A stretch of 64,000 nt of DNA from RGIG2945 sp045540355 (GCA_045540355.1 JAZQHB010000071.1:1-64000); one strand, 5' to 3'; counted from the first letter of the stretch, positions 8,024-15,601 are shown. Notes: generated from the sequence alone by a model not told the origin. Made by a program: numbers and translations.

Positions 8024-8947
8024 TTATGTCAAAATGGAGCTGTCCAGATAAATACTGTCCTTGCGCAGCTTCTCCCAGGAGAAGACCGCTGCCAGCTCCT
8101 TTGCGCTGATAGGCTCCGGTTTCTCCGTCAGACCGGCGGCATGGGCCAGAACGCCCAGAACCTGTTCCGCGCTGCAGCGCAGCCGCAGCTGGCCCAGATC
8201 CAGATCCCGGTCCCGTTTGCTCAGCCGTCTGCCGTCGCTGCTCATCAGCAGCGGCACATGACCGTAGGTGGGATGGGGAAAACCGAACAGCTGCTGCAGG
8301 TACATCTGCCGGGGGGCGGAGCTGAGAAGATCCGTGCCTCTGACCACTTCGGTAACACCGGCTTCTCCGTCGTCCACGGTGACCGCCAGCTGATAGACAT
8401 AGATGCCGTCTGCCCTGCGCACCACAAAATCGCCGCATTCCGCCTCCAGATCCTGGGTGTATTCCCCCTGGCAGAGGTCGGTCAGCTGCCACTGGGAGGC
8501 TGGTACCCGCACACGCCAGGCGGGGGCTCTGCCGAAGCTTTCCCGCTGGGCGGGGGTCAGATCCCGGCAGGTGCCGGGGTACACATAGGTGCCGTCGGAA
8601 AGGTGGGGGGCATTGACGCTGTGCAGTTGGCTGCGTGTGCAGTAGCAGGGATACAGCAGCCCCAGATCCATCAGCTTTTCAAAATACCGGTCATAAACGG
8701 CGCTGCGGCTGCTCTGGGGCGGGGTCTCCAGATCCCAGTCAAGTCCCAGCCACATCAGATCCTCCCGGAGGATCCGGGCATATTCCGCGCTGGTGCGCTG
8801 GGTGTCCAGGTCTTCCATTCGCAGCACCAGGTGTCCGCCCCGGGAACGGACGGAAAGCCAGGCGATCAGTGCGGCGAACACATTGCCCAGGTGCATCCGT
8901 CCGGAGGGCGTGGGGGCAAATCTGCCCACCGGTGCGGTGCCGCTCAT
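8024..8947 (-). CDS. gluQ: Glutamyl-Q tRNA(Asp) synthetase
   Basis: 308 aa. GluQ-RS attaches glutamate to queuosine in tRNA-Asp. It keeps the catalytic core of glutamyl-tRNA synthetase: GRFAPTPSGRMHLGN (HIGH-type motif), a Cys pair typical of the zinc site (CYCTR) with a further Cys (TCRDL), and LSKRDRDLDL (KMSKS-type) near residue 242. It lacks the anticodon-binding domain, as expected. The start at 8947 follows GGGGGT and overlaps the previous stop in an ATGA junction, which suggests translational coupling. The frame is open further upstream but would run into the neighbouring gene. Confidence 0.93.
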   Translation of the reverse strand: MSGTAPVGRFAPTPSGRMHLGNVFAALIAWLSVRSRGGHLVLRMEDLDTQRTSAEYARILREDLMWLGLDWDLETPPQSSRSAVYDRYFEKLMDLGLLYPCYCTRSQLHSVNAPHLSDGTYVYPGTCRDLTPAQRESFGRAPAWRVRVPASQWQLTDLCQGEYTQDLEAECGDFVVRRADGIYVYQLAVTVDDGEAGVTEVVRGTDLLSSAPRQMYLQQLFGFPHPTYGHVPLLMSSDGRRLSKRDRDLDLGQLRLRCSAEQVLGVLAHAAGLTEKPEPISAKELAAVFSWEKLRKDSIYLDSSILT

Positions 8948-9336
8948 CCCAGTACCCCCGAAAAACGCAGGGCGCACCAGGCAATGACACCCAGGATGGC
9001 AACGGTCAGACACACTGCCAGGATCACAAGACCCCGATTGCTGTTTCCGGTGTACCCCCGGTAAACTTCCTCACTGTAGCTTTCCAGATCCTCGTCGGAG
9101 AAATCGCTGTTGTAGGCATCAAAGCCCTGGTCATAGCCGCCAAGATCCTCTCCGTAGCCGTTGCCGTAGTTATAGTAGGTTTCTTCGGTTTCTTCCCCAA
9201 AATCATCGGGGTCGTCCAGGAGGGCTTCCGCTTCCTCCAGCTCCTGCTGCAGCAGCGCTTCCTGCTGCTCGATCTCCGCTTCCAGCAGAAGCTCTTCCTC
9301 CAGCCGGCGAAGCTCCTCTTTTCGGTCTTTAAACAT
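8944..9336 (-). CDS. Acidic coiled-coil protein with one C-terminal membrane segment
   Basis: 130 aa of no family I recognise. Residues 1-45 are Glu/Leu/Gln-rich and likely coiled coil (EELRRLEEELLLEAEIEQQEA). Residues 45-90 are an acidic, Tyr/Gly-rich disordered stretch. One hydrophobic helix follows near 102-124 (LVILAVCLTVAILGVIAWCA). It is probably a tail-anchored membrane protein with its bulk in the cytoplasm. The stop overlaps the gluQ start by 4 nt, so the two are made from one message. A terminator lies just upstream at 9362-9385. Confidence 0.75.
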   Translation of the reverse strand: MFKDRKEELRRLEEELLLEAEIEQQEALLQQELEEAEALLDDPDDFGEETEETYYNYGNGYGEDLGGYDQGFDAYNSDFSDEDLESYSEEVYRGYTGNSNRGLVILAVCLTVAILGVIAWCALRFSGVLG

Positions 9337-9361
9337 GGAGATATCTCCTTCCTTTGGAAAA

Positions 9362-9385
9362 AGGAGAGTGCGTTGGCACTCTCCT
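9362..9385 (-). terminator. Terminator after rpiB
   Basis: A 10-bp perfect stem (9362-9371 with 9376-9385), followed on the minus strand by TTTTTCC. It separates rpiB from the gluQ pair. Confidence 0.85.
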
Positions 9386-9391
9386 GAGGGG

Positions 9392-9832
9392 TTATTTTTC
9401 CAGTGCCATGACCTTGTCGATGCGGCGCTGGTGACGCTCGTTGTGAGAGAATTCCGTGCCGATCCAGGTGTCTACGATCTGCAGTGCCAGCATTTCGCCC
9501 ACAACACCGGCACCCATGGCCATCACATTGGTGTCGTTGTGCTCCCGGGTCAACCGGGCAGACATCAGGTCGCTGAGCAGCGCGCAGCGGATGCCGGGGA
9601 TCTTGTTGGCGGTGATGGAAACGCCGATACCGGTGGTGCAAAGTACGATACCCCGGTCAGCCTTACCCTCTGCAACGGCTCTTGCCGCGGCGGCGGCAAA
9701 TTCGGGATAGTCACAGCTGTCCTTGGTGTAGGTGCCGTAGTCGGTCACTTCATGACCCTGCTTCTGCAGATGGGTCACCACGAGATTCTTCAGTTCCAGC
9801 GCGCCGTGGTCGCAGCCAATAGAAATCTTCAT
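9392..9832 (-). CDS. rpiB: Ribose-5-phosphate isomerase B
   Basis: 146 aa, the normal RpiB length. It interconverts ribose 5-phosphate and ribulose 5-phosphate. Visible are the N-terminal GCDHGALELK, the catalytic Cys65 in CTTGIGVSITANK, and the late HNDTNVMAMGAGVVG and HNERHQRRIDKV motifs. An allose-6-phosphate isomerase role is possible in this family, but nothing nearby supports it. It lies 13 nt downstream of ymfI and ends in the terminator at 9362-9385, so the two form a small operon. Confidence 0.95.
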   Translation of the reverse strand: MKISIGCDHGALELKNLVVTHLQKQGHEVTDYGTYTKDSCDYPEFAAAAARAVAEGKADRGIVLCTTGIGVSITANKIPGIRCALLSDLMSARLTREHNDTNVMAMGAGVVGEMLALQIVDTWIGTEFSHNERHQRRIDKVMALEK

Positions 9833-9845
9833 AGTAAAGTCTCCT

Positions 9846-10544
9846 TTAAATTATATATCCACCGTTGACAGGCAGCACCTGTCCGGTAACAAATTTCGCG
9901 TCTGCCAGGTAGGCCATGGCATGAGCCACATCCTCCGGCGTACCGTTTCTGCCCACAGGGGCTTCCTGGGCCATTTCTTCCAGGATCTGCGGATCTACCT
10001 GGGCGCACATATCCGTCAGTATCACCCCGGGAGCCACGCAGTTGACACGGATGCCGCTGGGGCCCAGCTCCTTGGCCAGCGCTTTTGTCATGGAGATCAC
10101 CGCGCCTTTGGTGGCGGAGTAGGCTACCTCGCAGGATGCGCCGGCCTGTCCCCACATGGAGCTGACAGTGATGACGCAGCCGTCATGCTTGCGCAGGAAC
10201 GAAGGCATGGCAGCGTTGACGCAGTGATAAATGCTCTTGACATTCACCGCGAAGATCCGATCCCAGGCAGCTTCATCGGTCATGCTCATCAGACCGTATT
10301 GGCAGATCCCCGCGTTGCAGATGAGAATATCCACCTCCGGGATCCGGCGGAAGGTCTCGGCGACGGCGCTGCCGTCGGCTACATCGCAGCGCAGGGCGGT
10401 GGCGCCGGTGGCAGCTGCCACAGCCTGGGCGGCGGCATGTTCTTTTTCATAGAGGAAATATACCCGGTCTCCCCGGGCAGCGAAATGTGCCACCGCGGCG
10501 GCACCGATTCCACGGGAGCCGCCGGTAATTACCACACTGGCCAT
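9846..10544 (-). CDS. ymfI: EF-P 5-aminopentanone reductase (SDR family)
   Basis: 232 aa short-chain dehydrogenase: NAD(P)-binding TGGSRGIG near the N-terminus, NAG (CNAGI), catalytic Ser (SSMWGQ), Tyr-x-x-x-Lys (YSATK) and a C-terminal TGQVLPVNGG. The stretch SSMWGQAGASCEVAYSATKG matches B. subtilis YmfI closely. YmfI reduces the 5-aminopentanone on elongation factor P to 5-aminopentanol. A FabG role is less likely. The ATG at 10544 follows GGAGGTG; the GTG upstream lies inside that site. A second gene of the same type is at 51881-52585 in the AT-rich half. Confidence 0.85.
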   Translation of the reverse strand: MASVVITGGSRGIGAAAVAHFAARGDRVYFLYEKEHAAAQAVAAATGATALRCDVADGSAVAETFRRIPEVDILICNAGICQYGLMSMTDEAAWDRIFAVNVKSIYHCVNAAMPSFLRKHDGCVITVSSMWGQAGASCEVAYSATKGAVISMTKALAKELGPSGIRVNCVAPGVILTDMCAQVDPQILEEMAQEAPVGRNGTPEDVAHAMAYLADAKFVTGQVLPVNGGYII

Positions 10545-10568
10545 AGGAATCACCTCCGTAATAGAAAA

Positions 10569-10592
10569 GGGCTGCCGCGACCGCAGCAGCCC
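10569..10592 (-). terminator. Terminator after the yabP-yabQ-divIC-S1 operon
   Basis: A 7-bp GC stem (GGGCTGC 10569-10575 with GCAGCCC 10586-10592), followed on the minus strand by TTTTCTATT. It closes the S1 gene. Confidence 0.75.
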
Positions 10593-10601
10593 ATAGTGTT
10601 G

Positions 10602-11054
10602 TTATCTTCTGCGGCTCTTGGTCCGATGGTCGGAATACTGGCGGATCGAGGAGATCTTGCTGTCAGATTCAGACATGAACTGCTTGAGCTTCTCTTCAAA
10701 GAGCTGATCGGCGGTCTTGGGCTCCGGGGGAGGCGTGGGCGCGGTGCGGACGGGCCGGTTCTGCTGGGGATTGTTCTCCCGGGGGCGGAAATTGCCTCTG
10801 GGGGCGTTCTCCCGCTGGGGCTTGGCTTCCAGCCGCTTAATGGAAAGATTGATTTTGCCGCCTTCGGTGCTGATGACCATGACCTTTACATCCTGGCCTT
10901 CGGTCAGATGCTGGCGGATGTCGCTGACGAATGTGTTGGCGACCTCGGAGATATGTACCATACCGGTCTTGTTTTCCGGCAGAGCCACAAATGCACCGAA
11001 GTTTGTGATGGTTTTTACCTTACCCTCTAAGATTGCTCCTACAGTTAACTCCAT
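10602..11054 (-). CDS. S1-domain RNA-binding protein (YabR/GSP13-like)
   Basis: 150 aa. One S1 RNA-binding domain covers about residues 1-72 (GAILEGKVKTITNFGAFVAL, GMVHISEVANTFV, KINLSIKRLE). A basic, Pro-rich disordered linker and a charged helix follow. B. subtilis yabR sits in the same place after divIC, which supports the call. The ATG at 11054 is chosen because GGAGGAAG lies upstream; the in-frame TTG at 11075 is part of that site. It is probably ribosome-associated; the exact role is unknown. Confidence 0.85.
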   Translation of the reverse strand: MELTVGAILEGKVKTITNFGAFVALPENKTGMVHISEVANTFVSDIRQHLTEGQDVKVMVISTEGGKINLSIKRLEAKPQRENAPRGNFRPRENNPQQNRPVRTAPTPPPEPKTADQLFEEKLKQFMSESDSKISSIRQYSDHRTKSRRR

Positions 11055-11077
11055 AAAATATTTTGCTTCCTCCAAAT

Positions 11078-11386
11078 TTATTCCGGTTGAATAATGACAC
11101 TGTCCGGCTCAGCCAGACCCAGCCGTTCCTGGGCGATCCGCAGGATCTCCTGCACCGTGCCGCGCTGGCTGAGGTATTCCTCCAGACGGCGCTGCTCCTG
11201 CTCGGCGCTGATAGCTTCCTGCCGCAGCTGTTCTGTGTGGCTGCGGGTATTGTCAGTGGCGATCCGCAGGGTCAGAAGCGCCGCAATAGACAATGCGACG
11301 GCTGCCGCTACGACGATCTTCGTCAGAGCGGTGCTTTTCCGGTATACCACTTTGGTGGATTTCAGAAAGCGCTTCAGCTTCTTCAT
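11078..11386 (-). CDS. divIC: Septum formation initiator, FtsB/DivIC family
   Basis: 102 aa single-pass membrane protein: a basic N-terminus (MKKLKRFLKSTKVVYRKS), one membrane helix near residues 22-42 (IVVAAAVALSIAALLTL), then an extracytoplasmic coiled coil and the short conserved end RIAQERLGLAEPDSVII. DivIC acts with FtsL and DivIB at the division septum. The ATG at 11386 has GGAGG upstream. The gene lies within the last 134 nt of the yabQ frame and 23 nt before the S1 gene, in the standard yabP-yabQ-divIC-yabR order. Confidence 0.92.
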   Translation of the reverse strand: MKKLKRFLKSTKVVYRKSTALTKIVVAAAVALSIAALLTLRIATDNTRSHTEQLRQEAISAEQEQRRLEEYLSQRGTVQEILRIAQERLGLAEPDSVIIQPE

Positions 11387-11828
11387 GGGAACCTCCGGGC
11401 CGTTTTCCCGCATGGCGGGTCTTATTCCATTTTATTGTACCCCATTTTTTCAAAGATGCAAATAAAATTTTTATAATTTCTTGCAATTTTTCAAAAATTT
11501 TTCTCACAGGATAGGTAAGAAAGCGCAAAACACACCCGATTCCCTTCCAAAAAACGGAAAACAGCGGCGAAAGCCACCGCCCGACGGTGCGGTCAAATCC
11601 ATAAACGCCCAGAAAAAGCCCCATGGTACAGCCCAAACGGATGTCGCCCCGGCATACCCCAAAGCTCAGATACAGCCATGCGTAGAACAAAGCGGCAGAA
11701 AAAAGCAGGTCCGCCGGGGCGGTGCGTTTCTTTCGCAGGGGACGCAAAAAACCGTAGAAAAGACCCAGCCCCGCACCCAGCGCCAGGGCTGCGCCAAACC
11801 ACCGGATGGCCTGTGCCGGGGCGGTCAT
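11253..11828 (-). CDS. yabQ: Spore cortex biosynthesis protein YabQ
   Basis: 191 aa as the frame reads. The first 110 residues hold three or four membrane segments (RWFGAALALGAGLGLFYGFL, LLFSAALFYAWLYLSF, CTMGLFLGVYGFDR) and match the YabQ core, followed by the typical amphipathic FLTYPVRKIFEKL. YabQ is needed for spore cortex formation. The ATG overlaps the yabP stop by 4 nt. The last 44 codons overlap divIC in another frame by 134 nt and are Glu/Arg/Ser-rich. This is unusually long, so the true C-terminus may be altered by a frameshift. The core assignment is not affected. Confidence 0.85.
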   Translation of the reverse strand: MTAPAQAIRWFGAALALGAGLGLFYGFLRPLRKKRTAPADLLFSAALFYAWLYLSFGVCRGDIRLGCTMGLFLGVYGFDRTVGRWLSPLFSVFWKGIGCVLRFLTYPVRKIFEKLQEIIKILFASLKKWGTIKWNKTRHAGKRPGGSHEEAEALSEIHQSGIPEKHRSDEDRRSGSRRIVYCGASDPADRH

Positions 11829-12094
11829 CCGAAGAGGCGGTGCTTCCAGCCGCCTTTGACCCGGGGCTCTTCATAGAGCAAAGAGGCCACCTTTCCTTCC
11901 ACATCCACCTGGCCGCCCTGGGTGCTGAGTGTTTTCAGCTGCAGCTGGCTGCCCTGGACGATCAGTGTGCCCAGCTCCGTGCGAAGCACAACAACGCTGT
12001 CGTCAAAGCTGACCACATCGTTGACCCCGGTGACGGTGAGACTGCTGCGGTTGTTGAGCGTCAGCTTGTGGGGCATTGCCGGTTGCTCTGCCAT
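11825..12094 (-). CDS. yabP: Sporulation protein YabP
   Basis: 89 aa with the all-beta YabP/YqfC fold pattern: PHKLTLNNRSSLTVTGVNDV, VVLRTELGTLIVQGSQLQLK, DVEGKVASLLYEE. YabP is made in the mother cell and is needed for spore coat and cortex assembly. The ATG at 12094 is 7 nt after AAGGAGG; the ATG at 12100 would be too close. It is the first gene of the yabP-yabQ-divIC-S1 operon. A sigma-E promoter is expected from the family, but I could not make out a convincing one here. Confidence 0.92.
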   Translation of the reverse strand: MAEQPAMPHKLTLNNRSSLTVTGVNDVVSFDDSVVVLRTELGTLIVQGSQLQLKTLSTQGGQVDVEGKVASLLYEEPRVKGGWKHRLFG

Positions 12095-12177
12095 AGTCAT
12101 CCCTCCTTATCTATGACAGCCTATGCAGCCGGATGGGGTTTTATATGGCTGAATGTGCGGCAGTTTTCGACAGATGC

Positions 12178-12206
12178 TTGCATTGCCCGGCGGTATATGC
12201 TATAGT
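12178..12206 (+). promoter_or_regulatory. Sigma-A promoter of the ywaF-like gene
   Basis: TTGCAT (12178-12183), 17-nt spacer, TATAGT (12201-12206), about 50 nt upstream of the ATG at 12260. Confidence 0.65.
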
Positions 12207-12259
12207 TTTCTCAGCGTTACTTTTTCGGCCAGGCTCAAAAACAAACAGGAGGCGTATCC

Positions 12260-13021
12260 ATGAAAGAATTTCTGAAGTATTTCCTCGGCGCCGGCACGGA
12301 AGTGGAATTCACCAATTTCTCTCTGGCGCATTTTTTGCCGATCCTGGTGATGGTGGGCGTGATCCTTGCCATCCGTCAGTTCCGTGACAAGCTCAGAAAC
12401 TATGAAAAAGAAAAGAATCTGCGCTACATTCTGGCGTTTCTGCTGATCCTCAGCGAGATGTCTTACTACTGGCGTCTGGTGGCCATCCCCTCTCTGGGCC
12501 CCAACCCTGTGGATCATCTGCCCATTACCGTCTGCGGCTGGGTGGTGGTGTTTGCCAGCTATATGCTCATTGGCAAGACCCAGTCCCTGTTCGATATCTG
12601 CTATTTCTGGCTGTTCTCCGGCTCTGTTTTCGCGCTGCTGACGCCTACCGTGATCTCCTACACCGGCCCCACCCGTTTCCGCTATTACCAGTTCTGGCTG
12701 GAGCATACTCTGGGCTATGTGGCGGTGTTCTATATGATCTTCGTCCACGGCATGCGGCCCACGGTCAAATCTGCCATCCGGGCCTATATCGCGCTGGCCG
12801 TGCTGGCGGTGATCGCCTACTTTACCAATCAGCTTATCGGCCCCGGCGCCAACTATCTGTTTATGGCCCGGCCGGAGGATACCCCTTCCATTCTGGATAT
12901 CCTGCCTCCCAATTTTGCCCTGCGGCTGCTGATCATGGCCGCCGCCATTACGGCGCTGTTCTTTGTGTCCTACCTGCCCTGGCTGCTGAAGGACAGAAAG
13001 GCAAGCAAAGTCCCCGCGTAA
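12260..13021 (+). CDS. YwaF/TIGR02206-family integral membrane protein
   Basis: 253 aa with seven or eight membrane segments. It carries the family's conserved points: an early FSLAHFLPI, RYILAFLLILSEMSYYWR, the DHLPITVCGW stretch in the middle and HTLGYVAVFYMIFVHGM. These conserved polar residues inside membrane segments resemble the bacterial YwaF family, which is distantly related to animal TMEM164. Function in bacteria is unknown. AGGAGG precedes the ATG. It has its own promoter and terminator, so it is probably monocistronic. Confidence 0.85.
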   Translation: MKEFLKYFLGAGTEVEFTNFSLAHFLPILVMVGVILAIRQFRDKLRNYEKEKNLRYILAFLLILSEMSYYWRLVAIPSLGPNPVDHLPITVCGWVVVFASYMLIGKTQSLFDICYFWLFSGSVFALLTPTVISYTGPTRFRYYQFWLEHTLGYVAVFYMIFVHGMRPTVKSAIRAYIALAVLAVIAYFTNQLIGPGANYLFMARPEDTPSILDILPPNFALRLLIMAAAITALFFVSYLPWLLKDRKASKVPA

Positions 13022-13026
13022 AACCG

Positions 13027-13056
13027 ACCCGGATGTGCCCGCCGGCACATCCGGGT
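13027..13056 (+). terminator. Terminator after the ywaF-like gene
   Basis: A 13-bp perfect stem (13027-13039 with 13044-13056), then TTTCTTTCT. Confidence 0.85.
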
Positions 13057-13147
13057 TTCTTTCTGCCCAAATGCAGACGCAGCGACAAAGGGATTAATCG
13101 CGGAAATAAATTCAAAATTATAAATTACGAATTACAAATTGCGCTAT

Positions 13148-13310
13148 GGCCTTACGGCAATGAATGAAATATTCCCCAGCACCAAGCCTTCCCCTCGAGG
13201 GGAAGGTGGCCGAGTGCAGCGAGGTCGGATGAGGTGTAAATGTAGGGACCGGCGTCCCCTGCCCGGTCCGCTTCACCGCACGCAAAGCCTTCTCCGGGGG
13301 AGGAGGTTGT
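13148..13310. repeat. Intergenic repeat cluster (palindromic, clostridial type)
   Basis: A non-coding stretch with stacked palindromic blocks. CTTCCCCTCGAGGGGAAG (13188-13205) is a perfect palindrome, followed by GGTGGCCGAGTGCAGCGAGG and GTCGGATGAGG. A second block holds GGGACCGGCGTCCC, and a third CAAAGCCTTCTCCGGGGGAG (13283-13302). These resemble the dispersed intergenic repeats of gut Clostridia. The third block recurs inverted at 14780-14799. AT-rich filler precedes it (13090-13147). Confidence 0.65.
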
Positions 13311-13326
13311 GTACAGGGCGGTTTTC

Positions 13327-13355
13327 TTGACAATCGGCAAATATTTCTGTATAAT
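13327..13355 (+). promoter_or_regulatory. Perfect-consensus sigma-A promoter
   Basis: TTGACA (13327-13332), 17-nt spacer, TATAAT (13350-13355): both hexamers and the spacing match the consensus exactly. It drives the structured leader or small RNA at 13362-13448 and, if read-through occurs, the gene at 13550. Confidence 0.85.
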
Positions 13356-13361
13356 AACTCT

Positions 13362-13448
13362 ATCAAAAAAATCCAGCATGTCCGCCCACGGCCGGATCGC
13401 TGCGCACGGTAGAACTTGCCGGAGCAGCGGCCTGCTGCGGGCTTTTTT
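13362..13448 (+). ncRNA. Candidate small RNA or attenuator leader
   Basis: Predicted transcript of about 87 nt. After an A-rich start, GCCC (13384-13387) can pair with GGGC (13439-13442). Inside, CGCTGC can pair with GCAGCG, a small hairpin forms over CGGTAG...TTGCCG, and GCAGC-GGCCT-GCTGC (13424-13438) can form instead as the terminator stem. TTTTTT (13443-13448) follows. The whole has the shape of a terminated small RNA or a leader with two alternative folds. I know no matching family. The remaining 100 nt to the ATG at 13550 have no clear structure. Confidence 0.45.
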
Positions 13449-13549
13449 GTACCCCGACATTACCGGCCGGGACTGAAAAGCGGCTAAAATAACCGCAGGA
13501 CAGATCATTGTTTTGCTGAGCTGTTTCAGATATCCAAAAGGAGTAATAC

Positions 13550-14605
13550 ATGGAATTTTCGAATACAGAATACATATTTGCCGGCATATTTGTGCCTGTT
13601 GCAGTATTTATTGCGATTATGGCATGTGCCTCTGCTCTCACTCGGTATCTTGCAGCAAAAAAGTATAGCATTTATGCGATAATCATCCTTTGGGTAATCA
13701 TTGTGGTATTCCTTCTGAATGGATTGTTCTCACTTTCCCAAGGCTTTCAGTACCCGGTAAGCGCTGCGCTGCAGCCTGACGCTTCGCAATTTATTACGAT
13801 TGGATGTGTAGAACAGGTTGAGATTGCGCCGTCACCGCCAATATATTTTGATCCCCTTTCAAAGAGGTTTAACGCTGCAAAGTTTCTAACCATTGATGGT
13901 AAGCAATATTATTTGCCATATTGTGATGTGGAGGTTGGGCAAACTGTTGAACTGCGCTGGTCTACTGACGAAAGGGTCGTATTTGCATACAGCATACTTC
14001 CTAATGGCAATAACAGCGATAATATTACATATCCCATGCCCTCGCCAAACACCACACAACCGCGCAATGCGCATGAAAAACTTGGCCAAATAATTGTTGT
14101 TGTCTGTGCAGGCCTGTTCCTTGCTGGAGTTGTTCTGCAATATGTTACCGGTAAAAAGCTTGCAGCATTCTTCGAGAATAAAGATCAGGAAATAGAAACC
14201 GCAATTATTACCAATCGGATTGGACTGCTATATTCGTGCGTTCAGTATCTCTTAGTGCTGGGGATTCTCGGCGGGCTTGCCTTGAAGGGCTTTGCGGGGG
14301 CAGGTATCATATTGTTGATCGGCGCAGCCGTTATAGCTGGCTTAATTATCAAAAAGTACACTACGACCGCAATCATGGAAGAAGATCTGTTTGTCGTAAA
14401 GTCTTTGGGGTCGTCGCATCGAATAGAGCTGGGGGACATTACTGATGTTCGTTTTGTTGCATCTGGCTTGCCCCATAATCGTTGCTTGATGATAACCCTT
14501 AAAAACAAGATGGTATTTAGATTTGAACAGGAGCACTATTACGGGTTAGGCAATATGTATAAACAGCTTTGTTCTGTTTTAGACCAAAACCACTTGACAG
14601 AATAA
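13550..14605 (+). CDS. Membrane protein of unknown function with C-terminal PH-like region
   Basis: 351 aa, not recognised. Two membrane segments lie near residues 6-27 and 40-62. An extracytoplasmic beta-rich part of about 100 residues follows (VGQTVELRW near 125). Another membrane helix near 185-203 and a pair near 225-270 come next. The C-terminal 80 residues (HRIELGDITDVRF, CLMITLKNKMVFRF) look like a bacterial PH-type domain. AAAGGAG precedes the ATG. Its base composition is clearly lower in GC than its neighbours, and inverted copies of an intergenic repeat block flank it, so it looks acquired. Confidence 0.7.
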   Translation: MEFSNTEYIFAGIFVPVAVFIAIMACASALTRYLAAKKYSIYAIIILWVIIVVFLLNGLFSLSQGFQYPVSAALQPDASQFITIGCVEQVEIAPSPPIYFDPLSKRFNAAKFLTIDGKQYYLPYCDVEVGQTVELRWSTDERVVFAYSILPNGNNSDNITYPMPSPNTTQPRNAHEKLGQIIVVVCAGLFLAGVVLQYVTGKKLAAFFENKDQEIETAIITNRIGLLYSCVQYLLVLGILGGLALKGFAGAGIILLIGAAVIAGLIIKKYTTTAIMEEDLFVVKSLGSSHRIELGDITDVRFVASGLPHNRCLMITLKNKMVFRFEQEHYYGLGNMYKQLCSVLDQNHLTE

Positions 14606-14636
14606 CAGCACCACCGATTTTCTCACCGCAGCATCT

Positions 14637-14815
14637 TAAAACGCGTGTCATCCTGAGCAAGCACAGCGCGTCGAAGGATCTTGGCATTACCATTACTGCG
14701 CAATATGCCCAAAATGCGTAGATTCCTCCGCGCGGCTGCGCCTTGGTCGGTATGACAGGTGCTGTCTGTGTCTGCAACACTCCCCGGGAGAAGGCTTTGT
14801 GGCAGAAAGACACCT
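14637..14815. repeat. Intergenic repeat cluster
   Basis: Non-coding. It contains the widely seen GTGTCATCCTGAGC...GAAGGATCTT block (14646-14685), a TAGATTCCTCCGCGCGGCTGC block ending in GGTATGACAG, and CTCCCCGGGAGAAGGCTTTG (14780-14799), the inverse of 13283-13302 at 19 of 20 positions. This type of intergenic repeat is common in gut Clostridia. Confidence 0.65.
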
Positions 14816-14852
14816 TGACTCTCCCGGCGTTTCGTCACTGCAAATACAAATT

Positions 14853-14884
14853 GGCCGGGTCCCATGACCCGGCCATATTTTTTC
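14853..14884 (+). terminator. Intrinsic terminator
   Basis: GGCCGGGTC (14853-14861), loop CCAT, GACCCGGCC (14866-14874), then ATATTTTTTC. It ends transcription from the 13550 gene before the HD operon. Confidence 0.8.
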
Positions 14885-14886
14885 AG

Positions 14887-14915
14887 TTGCGCGCAGCGGC
14901 GTTTGCGTTTATAAT
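14887..14915 (+). promoter_or_regulatory. Sigma-A promoter of the HD-PPTase-TatD operon
   Basis: TTGCGC (14887-14892), 17-nt spacer, TATAAT (14910-14915), 29 nt upstream of the ATG. Confidence 0.65.
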
Positions 14916-14944
14916 AAAGAAAACCCCAAGAAGGAGAAAACTCT

Positions 14945-15601
14945 ATGAATTTTAAAGATATTCGCAACCATCCGGAGGTATGCGCCCTGCTGGAGCGGGG
15001 CAACCAGAACCTGGGCGTTCTGGGCTTTACCGATCACAGCGAGGCCCACTGCCTGCTGGTGGCGGAGCGGGCTGCCTATGTTCTGCGCAAGCTGAATTTT
15101 GACGAGCACACCCAGGAGCTGGCAAAGATCGCCGGTTTCATGCACGATATCGGCAATGCCATCAACCGTACCCACCATGCCGAGCTGGGCGCGCTGCTGG
15201 CCAACGATATTCTGAAGCAGACCGATATGCCTATGTCTGACCGCATCGCGGTGATCGCCGCCATCGGCCAGCATGATGAGTCCACCGGCAATTCCATGGA
15301 TCCCATTTCCGCGGCGCTGATCCTGGCGGACAAGACCGATGTGCGCCGCAACCGGGTGCGCACCCAGGATACTGCCAGCTTCGATATCCACGACCGGGTA
15401 AACTATGCCGTTACCGGCTCTACGCTGAAGGTGAATGTGGAGGATAAGATCATCGCGCTGAATCTGCAGGTAGACGAGCACATCTGCACCATGTATGAGT
15501 ACTTCGATATTTTCCTGAACCGTATGCTCATGTGCCGGGGCGCTGCCGAAATGCTGGGCTGCCAGTTCCGGCTCACCGTCAACGGCGGCAAGGTGCTGTG
15601 A
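14945..15601 (+). CDS. HD-domain phosphohydrolase
   Basis: 218 aa. Metal-binding HD motifs are visible: His31 in TDHSEAH, FMHDIGN with His67-Asp68, THHAELGA, and Asp residues in ILADKTDVRRNRV. The arrangement is that of stand-alone HD hydrolases acting on nucleotide-like phosphoesters; the substrate is unknown. The C-terminal 70 residues (VNYAVTGSTLKVNVED) resemble the beta-rich tail seen in clostridial members. The start has AGAAGGAG upstream. The stop overlaps the phosphopantetheinyl transferase ATG by 1 nt (TGATG). Confidence 0.85.
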   Translation: MNFKDIRNHPEVCALLERGNQNLGVLGFTDHSEAHCLLVAERAAYVLRKLNFDEHTQELAKIAGFMHDIGNAINRTHHAELGALLANDILKQTDMPMSDRIAVIAAIGQHDESTGNSMDPISAALILADKTDVRRNRVRTQDTASFDIHDRVNYAVTGSTLKVNVEDKIIALNLQVDEHICTMYEYFDIFLNRMLMCRGAAEMLGCQFRLTVNGGKVL

